The notes beneath the pieces were generated by a model, which did not search any database, was not told where the DNA came from, and saw only the letters and a program-made list of their open reading frames with translations. From NCBI GenBank assembly GCA_017979445.1, contig CM030706.1, forward strand, positions 5,373,595-5,437,594: a stretch of 64,000 nucleotides of DNA. The letters are read 5' to 3'. Source of the DNA: Akebia trifoliata. Its lineage: Eukaryota; Streptophyta; Magnoliopsida; Ranunculales; Lardizabalaceae. Every line of letters begins with the position of its first letter. The stretch's first letter is position 1. Positions 34,108-47,416 of this stretch are shown one piece after another. Made by a program: the position numbers and the translations under genes.

Positions 34108-34138
<31 letters not shown>

Positions 34139-37100
34139 ACGGAAACGGACTACATTGCTAAATCATGGTGATCATCTCAATCTGGAAGAAATCAACACTC
34201 TCTATAGCTCAATCGGGTAATTCATCCACAACTTTTATCTTTTAAACTACTGATAATAATCGATCCAATTCTTTGAAACGCTTATTTCAGACCTTCAAGT
34301 GAAAGTTCATCAATAAAGACTATGAAGGGAAATAGGTGACCGAACTATAATAACTGCTTGTTAATCTCATTCACAAAAGCAACTTAAATAATATTGGAAT
34401 CAAAAGATGTGAAGGTTATTCTAGCATACCACCGAAACCAGGCAACATTTGTTCCCGGGATCCAGACCACGATACACGACACCAATATCTAACTCAGTGG
34501 TTAGGATTGCCAATGTTGCAGATATGTTGTTTTCACTTTCATGGACACTCTGCCAACCCAGGACTGCAAGATAAGAATAAAGACTTATTATGAGTGATAG
34601 AAGAATAACTCATTTCTCAACAAATTGACAATTGACCTGTTGTGAACACTTGTGGAGGCTTTGACAGAATACGATGGATATAGTTGAGTTTTCCACAGCC
34701 GCCAACTTCTGGATCACAAGCTAATTGGCGATCAATCGATTCAAGATTCAAAAGCTCGTCAAAAGAGCTGTCTTTAGATGTAATCTGAAACCAATTACAA
34801 AAAACATAAAACTATGTCCACAATCTCATCTCTCCAAATTTAAGATTTCCCCTCTTTAAAGAAATGATAAGTGATTCCAAGATTATGAACAAATAATTTC
34901 TTAATACAAGACATGCCTTCATTGTTCGGAGAGCATTAGCATTGACATTGTGAAAAAATGAAGTGTACTTCTGACATCTGGATTCCCTACCACAGCTATT
35001 GCAGTTCATCCGCTCAAAGATGTTCATTCCAAAGAGAGTATATGCTATACAATCATTGCTTGAACAATCCCAAGAACTTATGCAATTGTTTTCTTCTAAT
35101 TCAGCATTGAATTTACGTGATTCAGTAGTAAATGACTTATGAAGGCAGTCAAAGATTGCTGCCAATACTTCAGAAGCATCATTCATCTGTGCCTGTCAAC
35201 CAGTACTGCACGTATTAGATTTATTTCAATAAAAGAGAAAACGAATTTATTATGTGTGAATCTACCTCTTGGAAGAAATTACTATTAGGATAAAATTTGC
35301 TCAGAGCAACTCTCAGACAAGTAGGATCAATTGCTTCACTTTGAGTCTCTATTTCTGATTCACTCAGTGCATCAAGAATATCATATAATGCACAGATAAC
35401 ACAAGGATTTCCAACAGTATTATGCCACGATACTGATCTTCCCCAGAACTCAATTCGAAACCGCTTTAAATTCCATAAGGACTGCATTTTACAAGAAAAA
35501 GTCTGAGTCTACAGAAAAGAGTAGAAGTGAAGTGGCATGAAAGATCATAGAATGGAAAACTTGCTAATTCCTATGAAATTATGGATTTTCCAACTTTCCA
35601 ACCTGTATGATTACATTCAAAAAGCAATTGTTATCACCAACTTTATTTTTCAGCCCTGTCCCAATCACATTCTTTCCATTCGTGCTGTTGACCACAACTT
35701 CATTCGGTGCTTGAAATGTATCTGAAAATAAAACAATATAAAAGGTCAGAATGTCACCAGCACTGCTTAGTGATTCCATGTAACATAGAGATGGAAGTAC
35801 AGGTACCCAATGTCGAAGTAATTACTGCAGTAAGATAATAAATGCATATGCGTGTTATATGAGTGTTACAAGGTCAGGATCATCCTATGAGTGAATTTTG
35901 TGTCATGGGTAACTCAAGATGTAATACAAGTCTGCACTTTCTAAAATAAGTAACCGACATAAAAAATGTAAAATGAAATATGAGTGTTATAGAAGTATCC
36001 ATATTATCATATTAGCATGACCATATGGATACCACCTAGGTTTGTTGAATTATGCAAGTAGCCTTAGTTTGAATAGAAGTGCAATAGACTGATGTCGATA
36101 ATTAATAATGAAGCTCAAGGCTGAGATCCAAAGTGTTAATTGCAAACAAATGTATTGACTCAAGGTTAAGATCCAAGAAACCTGGTATTGTCTGCAAAAT
36201 CGATCTGGAAAAGGAGTGTGACCATGCTTCGGATTTCCTGAGGTTGTATGGGTTTCAATGAAAGGTGGATTAATTTTAGAATTGCATATCATCGTTGTCA
36301 TTTTAATTTTTGTTCAATAGGTCTTCTGCAAGTGTTTTCAAGAGTTCAAGAGCCCTCAGGCGAGGTGACCCACTATCTCCATTTTATTCAATTTGGTAGT
36401 TGAGGCTTTTGGTAGACTGATGTGTAGGCAAGTGGACACCGGGAGGCTAGACGCTGCATCTCCTCCAGTTTGTTGATTAGAAATTGATTTTTTTGGATGC
36501 CTGCTATAATTAGGTCAAATTCTTTGTGGGATTGCTTTGTTGTTTTTGAGGCCATCTCAAATCTAGTTGTGAATCCAACAAAAAAAAGTTGCTTGGGTAG
36601 GCGTAGCTTATAACCTTCAATTTCTAGGTTTTATGAATTTTTGTGTAACTTGTATAAGGAGTTCAAAAGTTTTTTTTGAGGGTTGTTTATTTAGGCGGGA
36701 TTCAGTTTTACTGAAGTCACATTGCTGTTCTTTATGTATAAATAATAATAACGAGGAAGTTAAAATTTAAAATTACTAAGTTCAACCTAAGGTAGAAAGA
36801 AGAGTAAATGTAAACAGTCCGAGTCTAGTGCACCAAAGTACAGCCATGGTCATGATGACCACCACAAGTGTCCCCTGAGCCATTGCAGTAGCTTGTTCTT
36901 TGGTGCGACAGTAAATTGGTAAATTCCTAACTTCATAATTACCTTTTTCAGATGACAACGCTTGAGGGGGTTTTTCAAGCAATTTGGTAGAGCTGTTCTG
37001 TTGTTTGCCTCGGCTTTGTTTCCATCGGCATTGACCAGTAGGCAAAACTTCCAAAGTTCCTGCCAGAAACGAGTATGATTTAGGGACACCTTCCAGACAG

Positions 37101-40100
37101 ATGGAATACTTTGACCAACAAATATGTGGTGTTATTATAGAGCTGTTAACCTTGCCCTCCAGAATTGGTAGTGGATTTGCCAAGCATTGCTGTTCCCTCT
37201 GAACTTTGTATAGGCACACTTAATATATCTTTTGACAAATCAGGCTTCCCCACCGATGGATCCTCATGACAGCTAATTGAGGGGCTCTCAACTTCTGAAC
37301 TCAGAACCATGTCGGGCCCTCCAGAATATGTTCTAGACTGTTCCAACTCAATTTTCTGGCTATCAGCACCATGCCTCAACTGCTCATGAACATTTGGATC
37401 ACCAGAATCGGGCTTTGAGTCAACAACAGACAATTCTGGTGCCACTTTCTCTAGAATGCTTTCACTAGCCTTCTCATGTAGTTCTGCTTGGAGCTTCTGT
37501 TTGACCTCATTCTCGATTCTCATTTGATACTCCAGAGTTTCTTCAAACTTTTTTGCATCTGTTTCAGTCTCAAGTTGACGTCTAAATTCCCCTTCCTTCT
37601 GTTTCAAGTCATCCGAGACAACAAGAAAGTGACTGCAGTATGCACATAAGCACATAAATAAAAAATAGCTATGGTAGTGAAGAAGAAGGATCATGTCTGT
37701 GTGCCTAACAAGAGTAGGGGTGCAACTCGGTTCAGTTTGTGGCTAAATCAGAACCGAACCAAAATAGGTTGGTTCCACTAAACAAGAATCAGAACCAAAC
37801 CGATATGCCAATAAAACCAAACCAAACTAAGGTCCGTTTGGTTCTATGGGTTGCCGATATCCTATAAACTTAGTTGGAAAGACAGATTTTTAATAAAATA
37901 ATAAATAATAAAGATAAATTTCATATAATAAATCATTAATCTATTCATATAAAAAAATTCATTAGTTTATCCATAAAGAAGTCATTAATATATGTCCTAA
38001 TTCCTAAAATAATTCATAATTATTTATTTCTTATATAAGGTTCGTTCTCTGTTTGGTTCTGTTCAATACAAGCCTAGAATGGAAAACCGAACCAAATTGA
38101 TCGGTTCTCCATTTTCTAAACCCAGAACCGAACCGCAACTTGTTCCAAACTGAACAAACAAGCCCGAAGATATCAGTTGGTTCGGTTCTCGGTTTGAACC
38201 GGACCAAGTTGCACCCCTAAGAAAGAGACGTACGTCTGTTCTGCAATTTCCTCATTACCACCACCAGCCTGAAAAATTCAGGAAAACGTTAGCCCCAACG
38301 TCAATGAAGTTGTATATTAAAAAATATGCACCTAATCAAAGAACCCAACAAGACAGACAATTACAACCTTTAAATCCTTAGCTTTATTGGTACTCTTTTT
38401 GTCATCAAGCGCAAGTTCAGCTAATAAATCTTTTGATATATCAGGCTTTCCCACTGATGGATCCTCACGAGGCTTCTCATGACAGCTAATTGATAGGCTC
38501 TCAACTTCTGAATTGGGTACCATGTCAGGCCCTTCAGATCTCAACTGCTCATGAACATTTGGATCACCAGAATCGAGCTTTGAGTCAACAACAGACACTT
38601 CTGGTGCCATGTTCTCAACAATGCTTCCACTAGCCTTCTCACCACCACTAGGCTGCAAAATTCAGGAAAGCATTAGCCTCAACGTCAACAAAGTTGTAAC
38701 AAAATAACCCAACAAAACAGAGACAACTACAACCTTTAAATTCTTAGCTTTACAGTTACCCTTATTGTTTTTCTTATTCTTTGACTTATGCTTCTGTTTC
38801 AAATGATCACCTCCTTTATTGATACTCTTTTTTTCATTGAGCGCAAGTTCAGCTAATAATGCCTTTTCTGCAGCCTCGGATTTCTCTGTAGCATATTTGT
38901 CCGCGATTTCCTCTAAATGTGACTGGAAAAGAGAGTTAACACCAAGAATATGAAAATTTATATCCAAACAGGTGCAACTATAAAAACAAATAAAAGAAAA
39001 TCAAGATAACATTGCTGACAATATAACAAATGCCAATCTGACAACACTTTGAAATACGATTGAAGTCAAATAAATGATGTTTACAATTTCATCGAAATCT
39101 AAGAGCACAACTTATATGAAAAAAACTGCAATTTTTTTTTTCAATTTTAATTGAAGGTTCAGTGCAAAAATATTGCAGATTCCAATCAATTCTGTTAATC
39201 GAAATCTAGGAGAACAACTACCATATAATTCAAACCAGACTCTGATTTTCCCTCGAGAATCACAGATTTGGTCAAAACTTCACCATCAAAACAGATTTCA
39301 GTACAATGTGCGCTACTGAAGATCCAAAATTAAAAAAATTCCTAACAAAAGATTAAAAAATTGAAGAACAACAGTCATTGTGTATCTGTGGGTCCATGGT
39401 TATATCAAGAAGCATGGAATTGAGCTTGACAAGAATCTTGGTTCGGCGCTCATTAACATGTATGCCAAGTGTGGATGCTTAGAAGGCATGATTCAAGCAT
39501 TAGAAGGAATGGGTAAGAAGAGTGTCAACTCTTGGAATGCGATGACATCGGGTCTGGCTGCAAATGGGGAAAGCAGAAAAGCAATTGACATCTGGTCTGT
39601 TTGAAAAGGCAAAGGAGATCATGAGAACAATGCCCGATGAAACTTGATGTGCTTATGTGGAATGCTTTATTGGGTGCTTGTAGAATCCATAGAAATCTTG
39701 AAATGGGTGATCGTGCAAACTATGTCCTGTTTCAAACATATATGTGATGGTTGATAAATGGGATGGGGTTCATAAATCAGGTAAAAATACCCTTATATAC
39801 CTGCAAGAATGACTTCATAAGAGGCAACATAATTGCCTGATAATCACGAGCAGAAAAAGACCCAAGCTTCGACTCCATTGCCTTGATAGCAGTGTCAGTG
39901 TGAACGATCTTTGCATCAATTTTGCTGAACTACAAGAATGAATATAATGTCATTAAAATAAGATGGCATGGATCACAAGTCATGGTTTAAGTTTTGCAGA
40001 TAAAACTACCAACAGACCCACCTCTACAGAGAACCGATCCTTGTGTCTCAGAAATGCTGTTTCTATGCAAGTGTCTGCTTGATACAGTAAGTCCTGCATT

Positions 40101-42262
40101 CTCCAATCCTCATCTTTGCCCGTCAAAGACTCCTCATATCCAAATTGTGAGACTTTCAGACCTTTTGCTTCATTAAGAACATTTGATACAGCTTCAAACT
40201 CATTCTTCCTCTCAACAAGCTCTTCTTTCTGCTTCTGGAGGACTACCTCATAACTTTGAGAAACAAATTCGGTGGCTTTCACCCTTTCCTTACACTCTCT
40301 GAGACAGAATCTCTCAACTGTCTCCAAAGCTACTTCACGGTTCAGTTGCTCACATTTACTCTCGCATAAGCTCTGTAAGAGGGAATTTTCCTCATTGATT
40401 TTTTGCAGAATTTCCATTCCACAACGTATTTTATCGTCCTTTGGACATTTCCATGAAGCTAGTTGTTCCTGACTCGAAGGACCGTCTAATATCCAGGTTA
40501 ACACTGCCTCGCAATCAGCACTATCTTCCAAAAGGAAACATAAAGAACCGCCACGAAGAATGATCCCCTCTTTGATTTCAGATTCCTGAGTGACACTGTG
40601 TGTCTCATCATCTATGGTGCTATCCTTCTCTCTTCCTAACCCACAATAATCAGAAAGCTCTTCTAAGGATTTGAGGATTTTTTTAAGCTGTGAAGGTGAC
40701 AAGAAGCATAAGCCAAACAGTGTTTTTTCCAAGCCAATGTCAAGAACCCGTGAACCAATGTGAGGGATATGTTGTATCTTGTCCATGGTGAATTGTATCA
40801 CATTAGTAATATGTCTCTCAGTAAGATATTCATGTTTCAGAAGCAACTGAAGCATAATTTTAACTTTTTCAAGGAGCTCCATACGCTCGGAATCATTAGA
40901 AAGTGGCCACTCACATTCAAGATAAGTTACCTTCCCCTTATCAGGAGAAGACTCTGATGTATCTTTTGATCCTTCAAGAATTCTTAATACATTAGAAATA
41001 TCTATTGGAAGCCATGGACCGTTGAGAATCATGGCAACCCAATTATTTCTAACCTTTTGAGGTAAGACAGATATCGATAGGACTTTCACGTGCTCCCTTC
41101 GAACATGTTTTTTTAGTGAATCATAATTGGCAAATTTCTCATTGCACCTTGGGCAAGCCCAGAATTGCCAATTCCCATTGGCCTTGCCAAAAGATAGAGC
41201 TTTTGACAGAACTTGCATCTCCAATCCATCCTTGAAATAGGCCTCGAGATCGTGAATACTCACTTTGAGCAAACTTCGCTTCTTATTGAGACTCAAAGTG
41301 TTCCAATATGATAGAATCCGATTCCTCTTCACCACCACCAAGGGGTCAATCTTTTCGCTCGCTTGGTAATTCTCCTCCTCGTCGTTCTTTGATTGGGGTG
41401 AAGTAGATTTCTGCTGCTGTTGCAAGATTCTTGCAGCAGTGACACGAACCTCAATTTCCTTCCTACGCTCTTCCTCTGTCTTATTCGATTTCTTGCTCTT
41501 ATTACGCAATTCAACCTCAATTGGGTCTTCCAATATCTGTTTCGTGGGAACCGAAATATCCTTCTTAAACTCTTCCATTCTCTTATTCGATTTCTTGCTC
41601 TCATTATGCTCAACCTCAATTAAGTCCTTCGATATCTGTTTCGTGGGAACCAACCCAGCCTTCTCCCCAGTAATCTTTTTCATCCAAATCGATATCAAAG
41701 CAATGTTGGATCTTTGAATAATTGAATGAAGGTCCGGCTTCATATTATGTGCTACACCAGACACTGGTATGGAATTTTGAATCAATAATGCCCGATGACA
41801 TTCTTGAACAACTTCTTCATACCCTTTACAATCATTTGAAGCAAAGTAGAGTTGAATAGCGTAGAAATGAACATAATTGATGCAATTTGGAAACAATGAA
41901 ACCGCTTTTCTTGCAGATACCATTGCATCCTTCAAATGTATTTCTTTCTTATTACTATCTCGAATTAGGGTTGCACTTTCAACAGAAATTAAACCTTCCA
42001 AGAGGTGGATGTCAGCGGTGGAGATCTTGTAACGGAGATTCAAATCTTCAACAAAGAGATTTAGGGCTTTGCTGTTGTTTTCCTTTCCAACATAGGTTAG
42101 GGTTTTCTCGCAATCGAATTCGATCGGAGTTTCAGATTGATCGAAATTACCAGATTGAGTGAGATTTTGCTTCCGCTCATCTTCGATGGAGGCAGAAGCC
42201 CTAGCAGCAGCAGTAGATGAGGGAGATGGTCTGGAAAGAGAACCTTGCTTCTTACGCTTCAT
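33679..42262 (-). CDS. DUF627/DUF629/UCH domain protein, copy 2 (intact frame, 14 exons)
   Basis: Exons: 42262-40022, 39929-39801, 38922-38734, 38652-38368, 38268-38234, 37632-37151, 37059-36943, 35721-35603, 35481-35266, 35192-34917, 34784-34637, 34563-34430, 33970-33884, 33765-33679. Phases agree throughout and the total is 4545 nt, 1514 residues, near the usual size of this plant family. Order: DUF627 (about 35-160), DUF629 (about 290-740) with a C2H2-like CPRCNEKFANYDSLKKH, a Lys-rich region (SKNKKNNKGN), a coiled coil (LEYQMRIENEVKQKLQAELH), then a C-terminal UCH/USP fold with Cys box GLKNKVGDNNCFLN (Cys ~1192), MNDASEVLAAIFDCLH, zinc-type MNCNSCG, and His box GHHYLCFIYN...YDD (His ~1464). 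All introns are GT-AG except a GC donor after exon 9. Known plant members are called ubiquitin carboxyl-terminal hydrolase-related; activity is unproven. Confidence 0.88.
34111..34138. repeat. Poly(G) tract of 28 bases in intron 11 of copy 2
   Basis: An uninterrupted run of 28 G on the plus strand (poly-C on the gene's strand) lies between exons 11 and 12. Copies 1 and 3 lack it. It could fold as a G-quadruplex or be length-polymorphic; assembly length may be unreliable. Confidence 0.95.
35760..36780. other. Extended intron 6 of copy 2
   Basis: The intron between exons 6 and 7 is ~1.2 kb here but only ~0.2 kb in copy 3. Bases 36600-36780 match 12530-12810 of copy 1 (block GAGTTCAAAAGTTTTTTTT...TTGTTTATTTAGGC), so copies 1 and 2 share this extra part. 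The rest looks like unassigned insertion sequence without coding features. Confidence 0.5.
37715..38219. mobile_element. hAT-like MITE in intron 4 of copy 2
   Basis: The ends are TAGGGGTGCAACTCGG and, at the right, CCAAGTTGCACCCCTA. The right flank is AGAAAGAG and the left AACAAGAG (decayed duplication). It occupies the same intron position as 13768-14280 and 52733-53244. Confidence 0.82.
38368..38652 (-). repeat. Chimeric extra exon 3b of copy 2
   Basis: 95 codons after an intact TTTTGCAG acceptor. It opens like exon 4 (PSGG), continues as exon 5 text (EKASGSIVENMAPEVSVVDS... SISCHEKPREDPSVGKPDIS), and closes as the end of exon 3 (LLAELALDDKKS...NKAKDLK) with the exon 3 donor. The frame stays open with neighbouring exons. 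Copy 1 has no such exon. Confidence 0.82.
39374..39783 (+). pseudogene. PLS-type PPR gene remnant in intron 2 of copy 2 (antisense)
   Basis: The plus strand reads YIKKHGIELDKNLGSALINM, YAKCGCLEGMIQALEGMGKK and SWNAMTSGLAANGESRKAID, then jumps by an internal deletion to KAKEIMRTMPD-like and IHRNLEMGD-like text. It is the shortest of the three remnants. Same location and orientation as in copies 1 and 3. Confidence 0.8.
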
Positions 42263-42720
42263 TGATGATTAAATTGAGAGCGAAAAGCATGGATTTTAAC
42301 TCAATTTGATCCACAAAAGGCAGACAGATTAGCAAAATTAACAGAGAAATTTAAACAAGAAAGAAGAAAATTGCGATTTCATTCTCTCTTTTTCTCTCTT
42401 AAACCTACCAACAATGGCGGAGATTTTTCTTTATTCTTTCTTGATTTTTGAATTCTTGATGAGGAGGTTTTTAAATTTGAAAACTTTTGCGAGACTGTGA
42501 GACATGAGACTATGAGAGTGAAGAAGACGACACAGACCGCCAAGTACTAACTAACGGTCGAATGTATTTTAAACCCGGTTTGGGTTTTGGCGTCGACCAA
42601 TCTCGTTTAAACCGGTCGAATTGATTCCTCTAAAACCACTGATGACGTGCAAGTAAAAAAAGGAAACTTTTGATATTACCACACCATTAATCTATGCCTA
42701 TTCGGGGTGGCTATTTGCAC
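42263..42720 (-). promoter_or_regulatory. 5' flank of DUF629 copy 2
   Basis: Aligns with the flanks of copies 1 and 3 and with bases 1-240 of the window. It contains the uninterrupted site GATATTACCACACCATTAAT, which in copy 3 is split by a hAT-like insertion. The CT-rich leader is short here. Confidence 0.5.
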
Positions 42721-45269
42721 ACAACGAAATGGCCATTTGCACCCACTTGAGTAATTTTTGGAGTTCATAGATAGAATTGAAGCAATGGAGATAAGTTTAC
42801 AGGGATATATAACCAAACCCCTTTTTCAATAATACTCTCATCTTCTTTCTGTTTTTTAATAATATCCCTCCAACTTTATTATTTTACCATTTTTGCACCC
42901 TTAACCTCAAAGAAGTTGTCCACATGTCATAGGCATAAGTAAACTCTAGTAATATAATGATGGGCAAGCATCATAAGTGAAATGAGGACATTCTGGATAT
43001 TTATGTTAGTCCCTCGTGCAAGGCCAAAGTCATGAGTTGATTATAAAAGAAGTCTTTTAATTGTAGAGATTTTTTAATTTATGGGGATTTTTGTAATTAA
43101 ATTTTTTTATCAAATTTTATCATAAATACTTGATTGTTTGGATCTTATGGAATTGTTGATGAAGGTACGTTAATTATTCTAAGATAAAGTAGGATTATAA
43201 AAAATTTGTACAAAGAAAATGTTTTTATCTGAATTTTAGGTTTGTGTGGACATTTTGATGTGTTAAGTAGGGCTGCAACCTGGGCAGGTTGGATGGTGAA
43301 TCTAAGTTTGAACCAAAGTGATAGAACCCTCAACCCGACCATCAGGCCTAAGCTCACTAACCCAAGCTTAATATTCTAAAATCGAGTTGAGTTTGGATTA
43401 GCCCGAATTAGATAATTTTTGGTAGATTGGCCGGGTTGACTCGTTGAATATCCCTAATTTTATTTTAATCAATTAATAAATTTTACATCTTCAAACAAAA
43501 TACAACATCAAAAGATAAAATCACTAGCAAATAAAATCACAAGCAACCACCAAATCCATCATTGAGAGAATATTTAGACAAACCATACTTAATCAAAGAT
43601 CCAATTTTTTTGGATGAAAACGTTGAGTTTGAACAATGAGAGCAGATTCAACGTGGGTCTGCGAACTGATTAGAATGAGAGGTTTTACTAAATGTACTAT
43701 TTATTAAGAGAAGCCCTAAAACTTAGTGACTAATTAGAAAGAATTCCCTCCACCAACGAGGATATTTAAGTAATTTTCCATACTTTAAATGGTCAGATAT
43801 GTTTTTAAGTAGAGGATAATATCAAGTCATTTTTGGGAGCATTAAGAGTATCTCCAACAATGTTCTTTAAAATAAAAAGCATCTTTTGTATAAAATAAAA
43901 TAAAAAAACAAAAAATATTTCTGCTAGTGTAAAATTTGATTTCAATTCCAATAGACTCAACACTTCTTTTTTTACTTTCGTAATATTTAATATTATTTTA
44001 CCTTACAAACAAATATTTGTTAAAACCAACTTAAATCCTATTAAGGGTCATGAGTTACATTTTGGCATCCGAAAACATGGTACAATGCCACGGGCTTGTG
44101 GAAAATGAAATTTTCAGAATTTAAAAAAAAAATATTTTTCACCATTAAATTTTAATTTTAAATTTTGGGAGTTCGGTAGCCATCCATTTTAAACACCTTG
44201 GGATCAAGGAAAATTTAATTAAATTTTTTTTTTTTCAATATGAATTTTTTCATGAAATCCATTTTAAACATCTCTCTCTCTCTTTCTAGGGTTTTTTATA
44301 TCTTTAAGTATACCCCTTAGTTTTAGGTTTTTTTTTTCGCCTAAACCTTGCTGAGTCACTTTGTATTTTTCAGATTTCTAAAGTTTATCTATGTGGCTTC
44401 TACATTAATTCTCTCCATTAGTTATTTATTTTCCCTAACCTTGTTTTTCTACTACTCTCTATTTTGTTAGATTTCTCAAATTTATCTCTAACTATCTCTA
44501 TGGGCTGTTGTTTTTCGTCTAAACCTTGTTGTGCCACTTTGTAATTTGGTCAGATTTCTCAAACATATCTACAACTATCTCCATAGGGTGTTTTTTTTTT
44601 CCAAACCTTGCTGTGCCACATTGTATTTTGTCAAATTTCTGAAGTTTATCTTCTAGGGTTCTTCAAATTTGAATTTGTTCTTCAAGTTTTATCTTAGTTG
44701 GGTGAACATTATCATTAATCAGTTATGGTATTACTATATTTTATGTATGTACTAGCACTTGTGGTGTTTGGTGGATATAATAACGTTGAAATTTGATGGA
44801 TATTTGGGTAGAATTGTTCAGTGTGAGGGTTTTCTGTAAATATTTTCTCCCCCGAAATACCTCTATTTGGATTAAATTTAAATGCGGGCATCAGGTTGCT
44901 TGAATGTTTTGGAATTGGTGTTTTTTATTTGGCTAAAAATTGCTTGTGAAAAACGGTGGTATCTTAATTGGGATTTTGTTTGTGATGGTTTATACTTTAT
45001 GTCTATAAAAAGAGAATAATGCTGAAGTGACCTTAGATTGAAATCTCATATTGCACTTTTTGATGTGAAGGTGTATGAGAATCATAGATGTTTTTTTTTT
45101 ATAGAGATACAAGTGAAAAAGTATTTATGATTCCTATCCACTTTCATGTCAAGAAATGCGATATGAGGTTCTAACTTGAGGTCACTCCAACATGATTCAT
45201 AAAAAAATTTGTGCAAAAAATGTGTTTTTAGTCTAAAACTTTAGGTTTTGAGGACATGCAGACATGTTA

Positions 45270-46290
45270 AGTGAGGCTACTGATCTCTCAGTTTGGGGTA
45301 GGTTTGGCTAGTAGGAATAGAGGTGTGTTTGGCTGGTAGTTGGGTTGTCAGTCTTCATTGTACGTTATTGAACTCTTAGTTAAGTAAGGTTTACTGATCT
45401 CTCAGTTTGAGGTAGGTTTGCCTAGTAGGAATAGGGGTGTGTTTGGCTGGTAGTTGTGTTGTCAGTCTTCTTTGTTATTGAACTCTTAGTTAAGTGAGGT
45501 TATTGGATTCTCAGTTTGGTAGGCAAACAACTGAAAGGGACAGAGGTGTGTTTGGTAAAAATTGGGGTATGCCAGTCTTTTTGTATTTTATTGTGGTGCA
45601 AGAATTTTTGTTTTTAATGCTTTTACAAAAAAAAAAAAAATTCTTCTTTTAGAGAAGTATTTTTTTTAGGCAGATTTATCAAAACATGCACCAAATTTTG
45701 AATATTTACCAAAACGGTAAAATGTACAAATCAATTCTGAAAACGGTAATTTACTGTTTTCAGAATTATTTTTTTTTACCAAAACAGTAAAGCAATAAAT
45801 TGTAAATATTTTGTATCGAAAATACCCTTTTTATTTTTTATATGCATTTACAATTATAACCTTCACAATAACTTAAAATCCAAGGAAATATTTCGATTCA
45901 CTTTTGCTCGATGGTAAAAAGAGGAGAAAATCTTACTTGATGGCACTTCATTCGACGATAAAAAGAGGGGAAATTCGTAATTTCAGTCAAAATTAAAAAA
46001 GGGTATTTTTGAAAAAAAAAAATATTTTACTGTTTTTACCGATTTGTAAAATAAAATAATTCTGAAAATGGTAAAATTACCGTTTTCTGAATTAATTGCT
46101 ACAGTTTACCGTTTTGGTAATTAATTATGAAAATTGCATAGTTTTGGTAAATTTCTCCTTTTTTTTTATTGGTCAGTCTTCTCATTATTGAACTCAGTGG
46201 AGTTAGATATTGGATTCTCAGTTGGGTAGGCAAGCAACTGGTAGGAATCATAGGGGGTGTGTTTGGCTTGTAGGAATTGGGGTCGTCCAA
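45270..46290. repeat. ~112-bp minisatellite interrupted by an inverted-repeat element
   Basis: GGTGTGTTTGG recurs at about 45322, 45435, 45545 and 46256. Each unit also contains CAGTCTTC and TATTGAACTC-like blocks. The 711-bp gap before the last unit is filled by the element at 45655-46160. Confidence 0.75.
45655..46160. mobile_element. MITE-like inverted-repeat element inside the minisatellite
   Basis: The left part CAGATTTATCAAAACATGCA pairs with the right part read in reverse, GAGAAATTTACCAAAACTAT. Inside are inverted AATTCTGAAAACGGTAATTT-type blocks. No coding capacity. Confidence 0.6.
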
Positions 46291-47416
46291 AATATGTTTG
46301 GGCAGTTTACTTATATTTTTGTTTTTCTTGTTTTTTGCCACGTTTACATTTGATCATAGTTTCATTTTCTTGTATACAACCCTAAGAAATATTGAATAAA
46401 AAAAAATAAAAATGGAACGTAAGGATTAATTGTTTTTATTTTAACTTGCTTATAATAAATTGTGTATATTTTTATAGAAAAATTGACATATTCACACAAT
46501 CTTTTTTATTATCATTTGATGAATAAATTCATATCTTAATATAAAAAATAAAAATAAAAAAAACTCTATTTGGTTTGCGAATATTAGTTTTCATAGAAAT
46601 TGTTTTTTAAGTATTTAAGAATGCATAAACTCGATGAAGGTTTTGAAAAGCTAGTCTATTTTATTACATCCAAATACAAATTCAAAATTTAACCTTTGGG
46701 TAAAATTACAGAATTTTTATTGTGTACTTGCTGTGTATTATGTATTTTACACATTCATCATCGCTGGCATTGCCGTCATCATATGAATCATCAACTGCTT
46801 CAACATATTTTGTTATGGAATCTTATTTGTGTAGCATCCACATCCATAGAGAACAATTGATTTTCTAACTTGTATCTTGAAGAAATAATATATTGCACTT
46901 ACAAGTCAATTAAGTGGTGGCCCTTTTGTCCAATGCAGGTCGTGTAATTTGAGTGATTGTTTGCTCACAGACCAACACCGTTTTGACATGTGGTGCTGAT
47001 GACATAAGTAATAATAAGAGAATTTTCCTTCTCCTACCCATGGTAAAGAATTGAAATTTCCTAATAAGATCATCTTGTCATATTTCCTAATTCTATGTAT
47101 TTAAAAAAAAAAATTTAAAAGTTATTTTTTATGGTTGTATTTTAATTTTAAATTTGGGTGTTTGGTAGCCGTCCATTTTTAACACCATTGATCAAGTTAG
47201 AAAAAATTTGTTTTGTTTTGTTTTTCTTTTACCATGAAGTTTTTCATGAAATCTAAAAGGTTGTGGGGGTGTTCGATTGCCAATATGATAATCCATGTGG
47301 ATCCCACGATACTTTTTAAGATTTGAAATCCAAAAATAATGATTTTTGAGCAATGGATGATATTTGACTGCACCCAACAAAATATCATAAGGATAGTTGG
47401 CTTTTAGTATTGGGGG

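Larger units (their letters stand above)
42721..47411. other. Intergenic repeats between copy 2 flank and the nested insertions
   Basis: I see no gene. Contents: a short element-like piece at 43268-43460 (TAGGGCTGCAACC...), a transposon-end-like piece at 43680-43785, diverged ~110-bp tandem units at 44320-44660, a second minisatellite at 45270-45590 with a further unit at 46180-46290, and an inverted-repeat element inside it (45655-46160). Bases 46400-47340 are AT-rich without recognisable features apart from a repeat shared with 44130-44200. Confidence 0.55.

Noticed and set aside
45270..46290. CRISPR-like array
   Set aside because: The units are ~112-bp imperfect tandem repeats without short constant repeats and unique spacers, in a plant genome.
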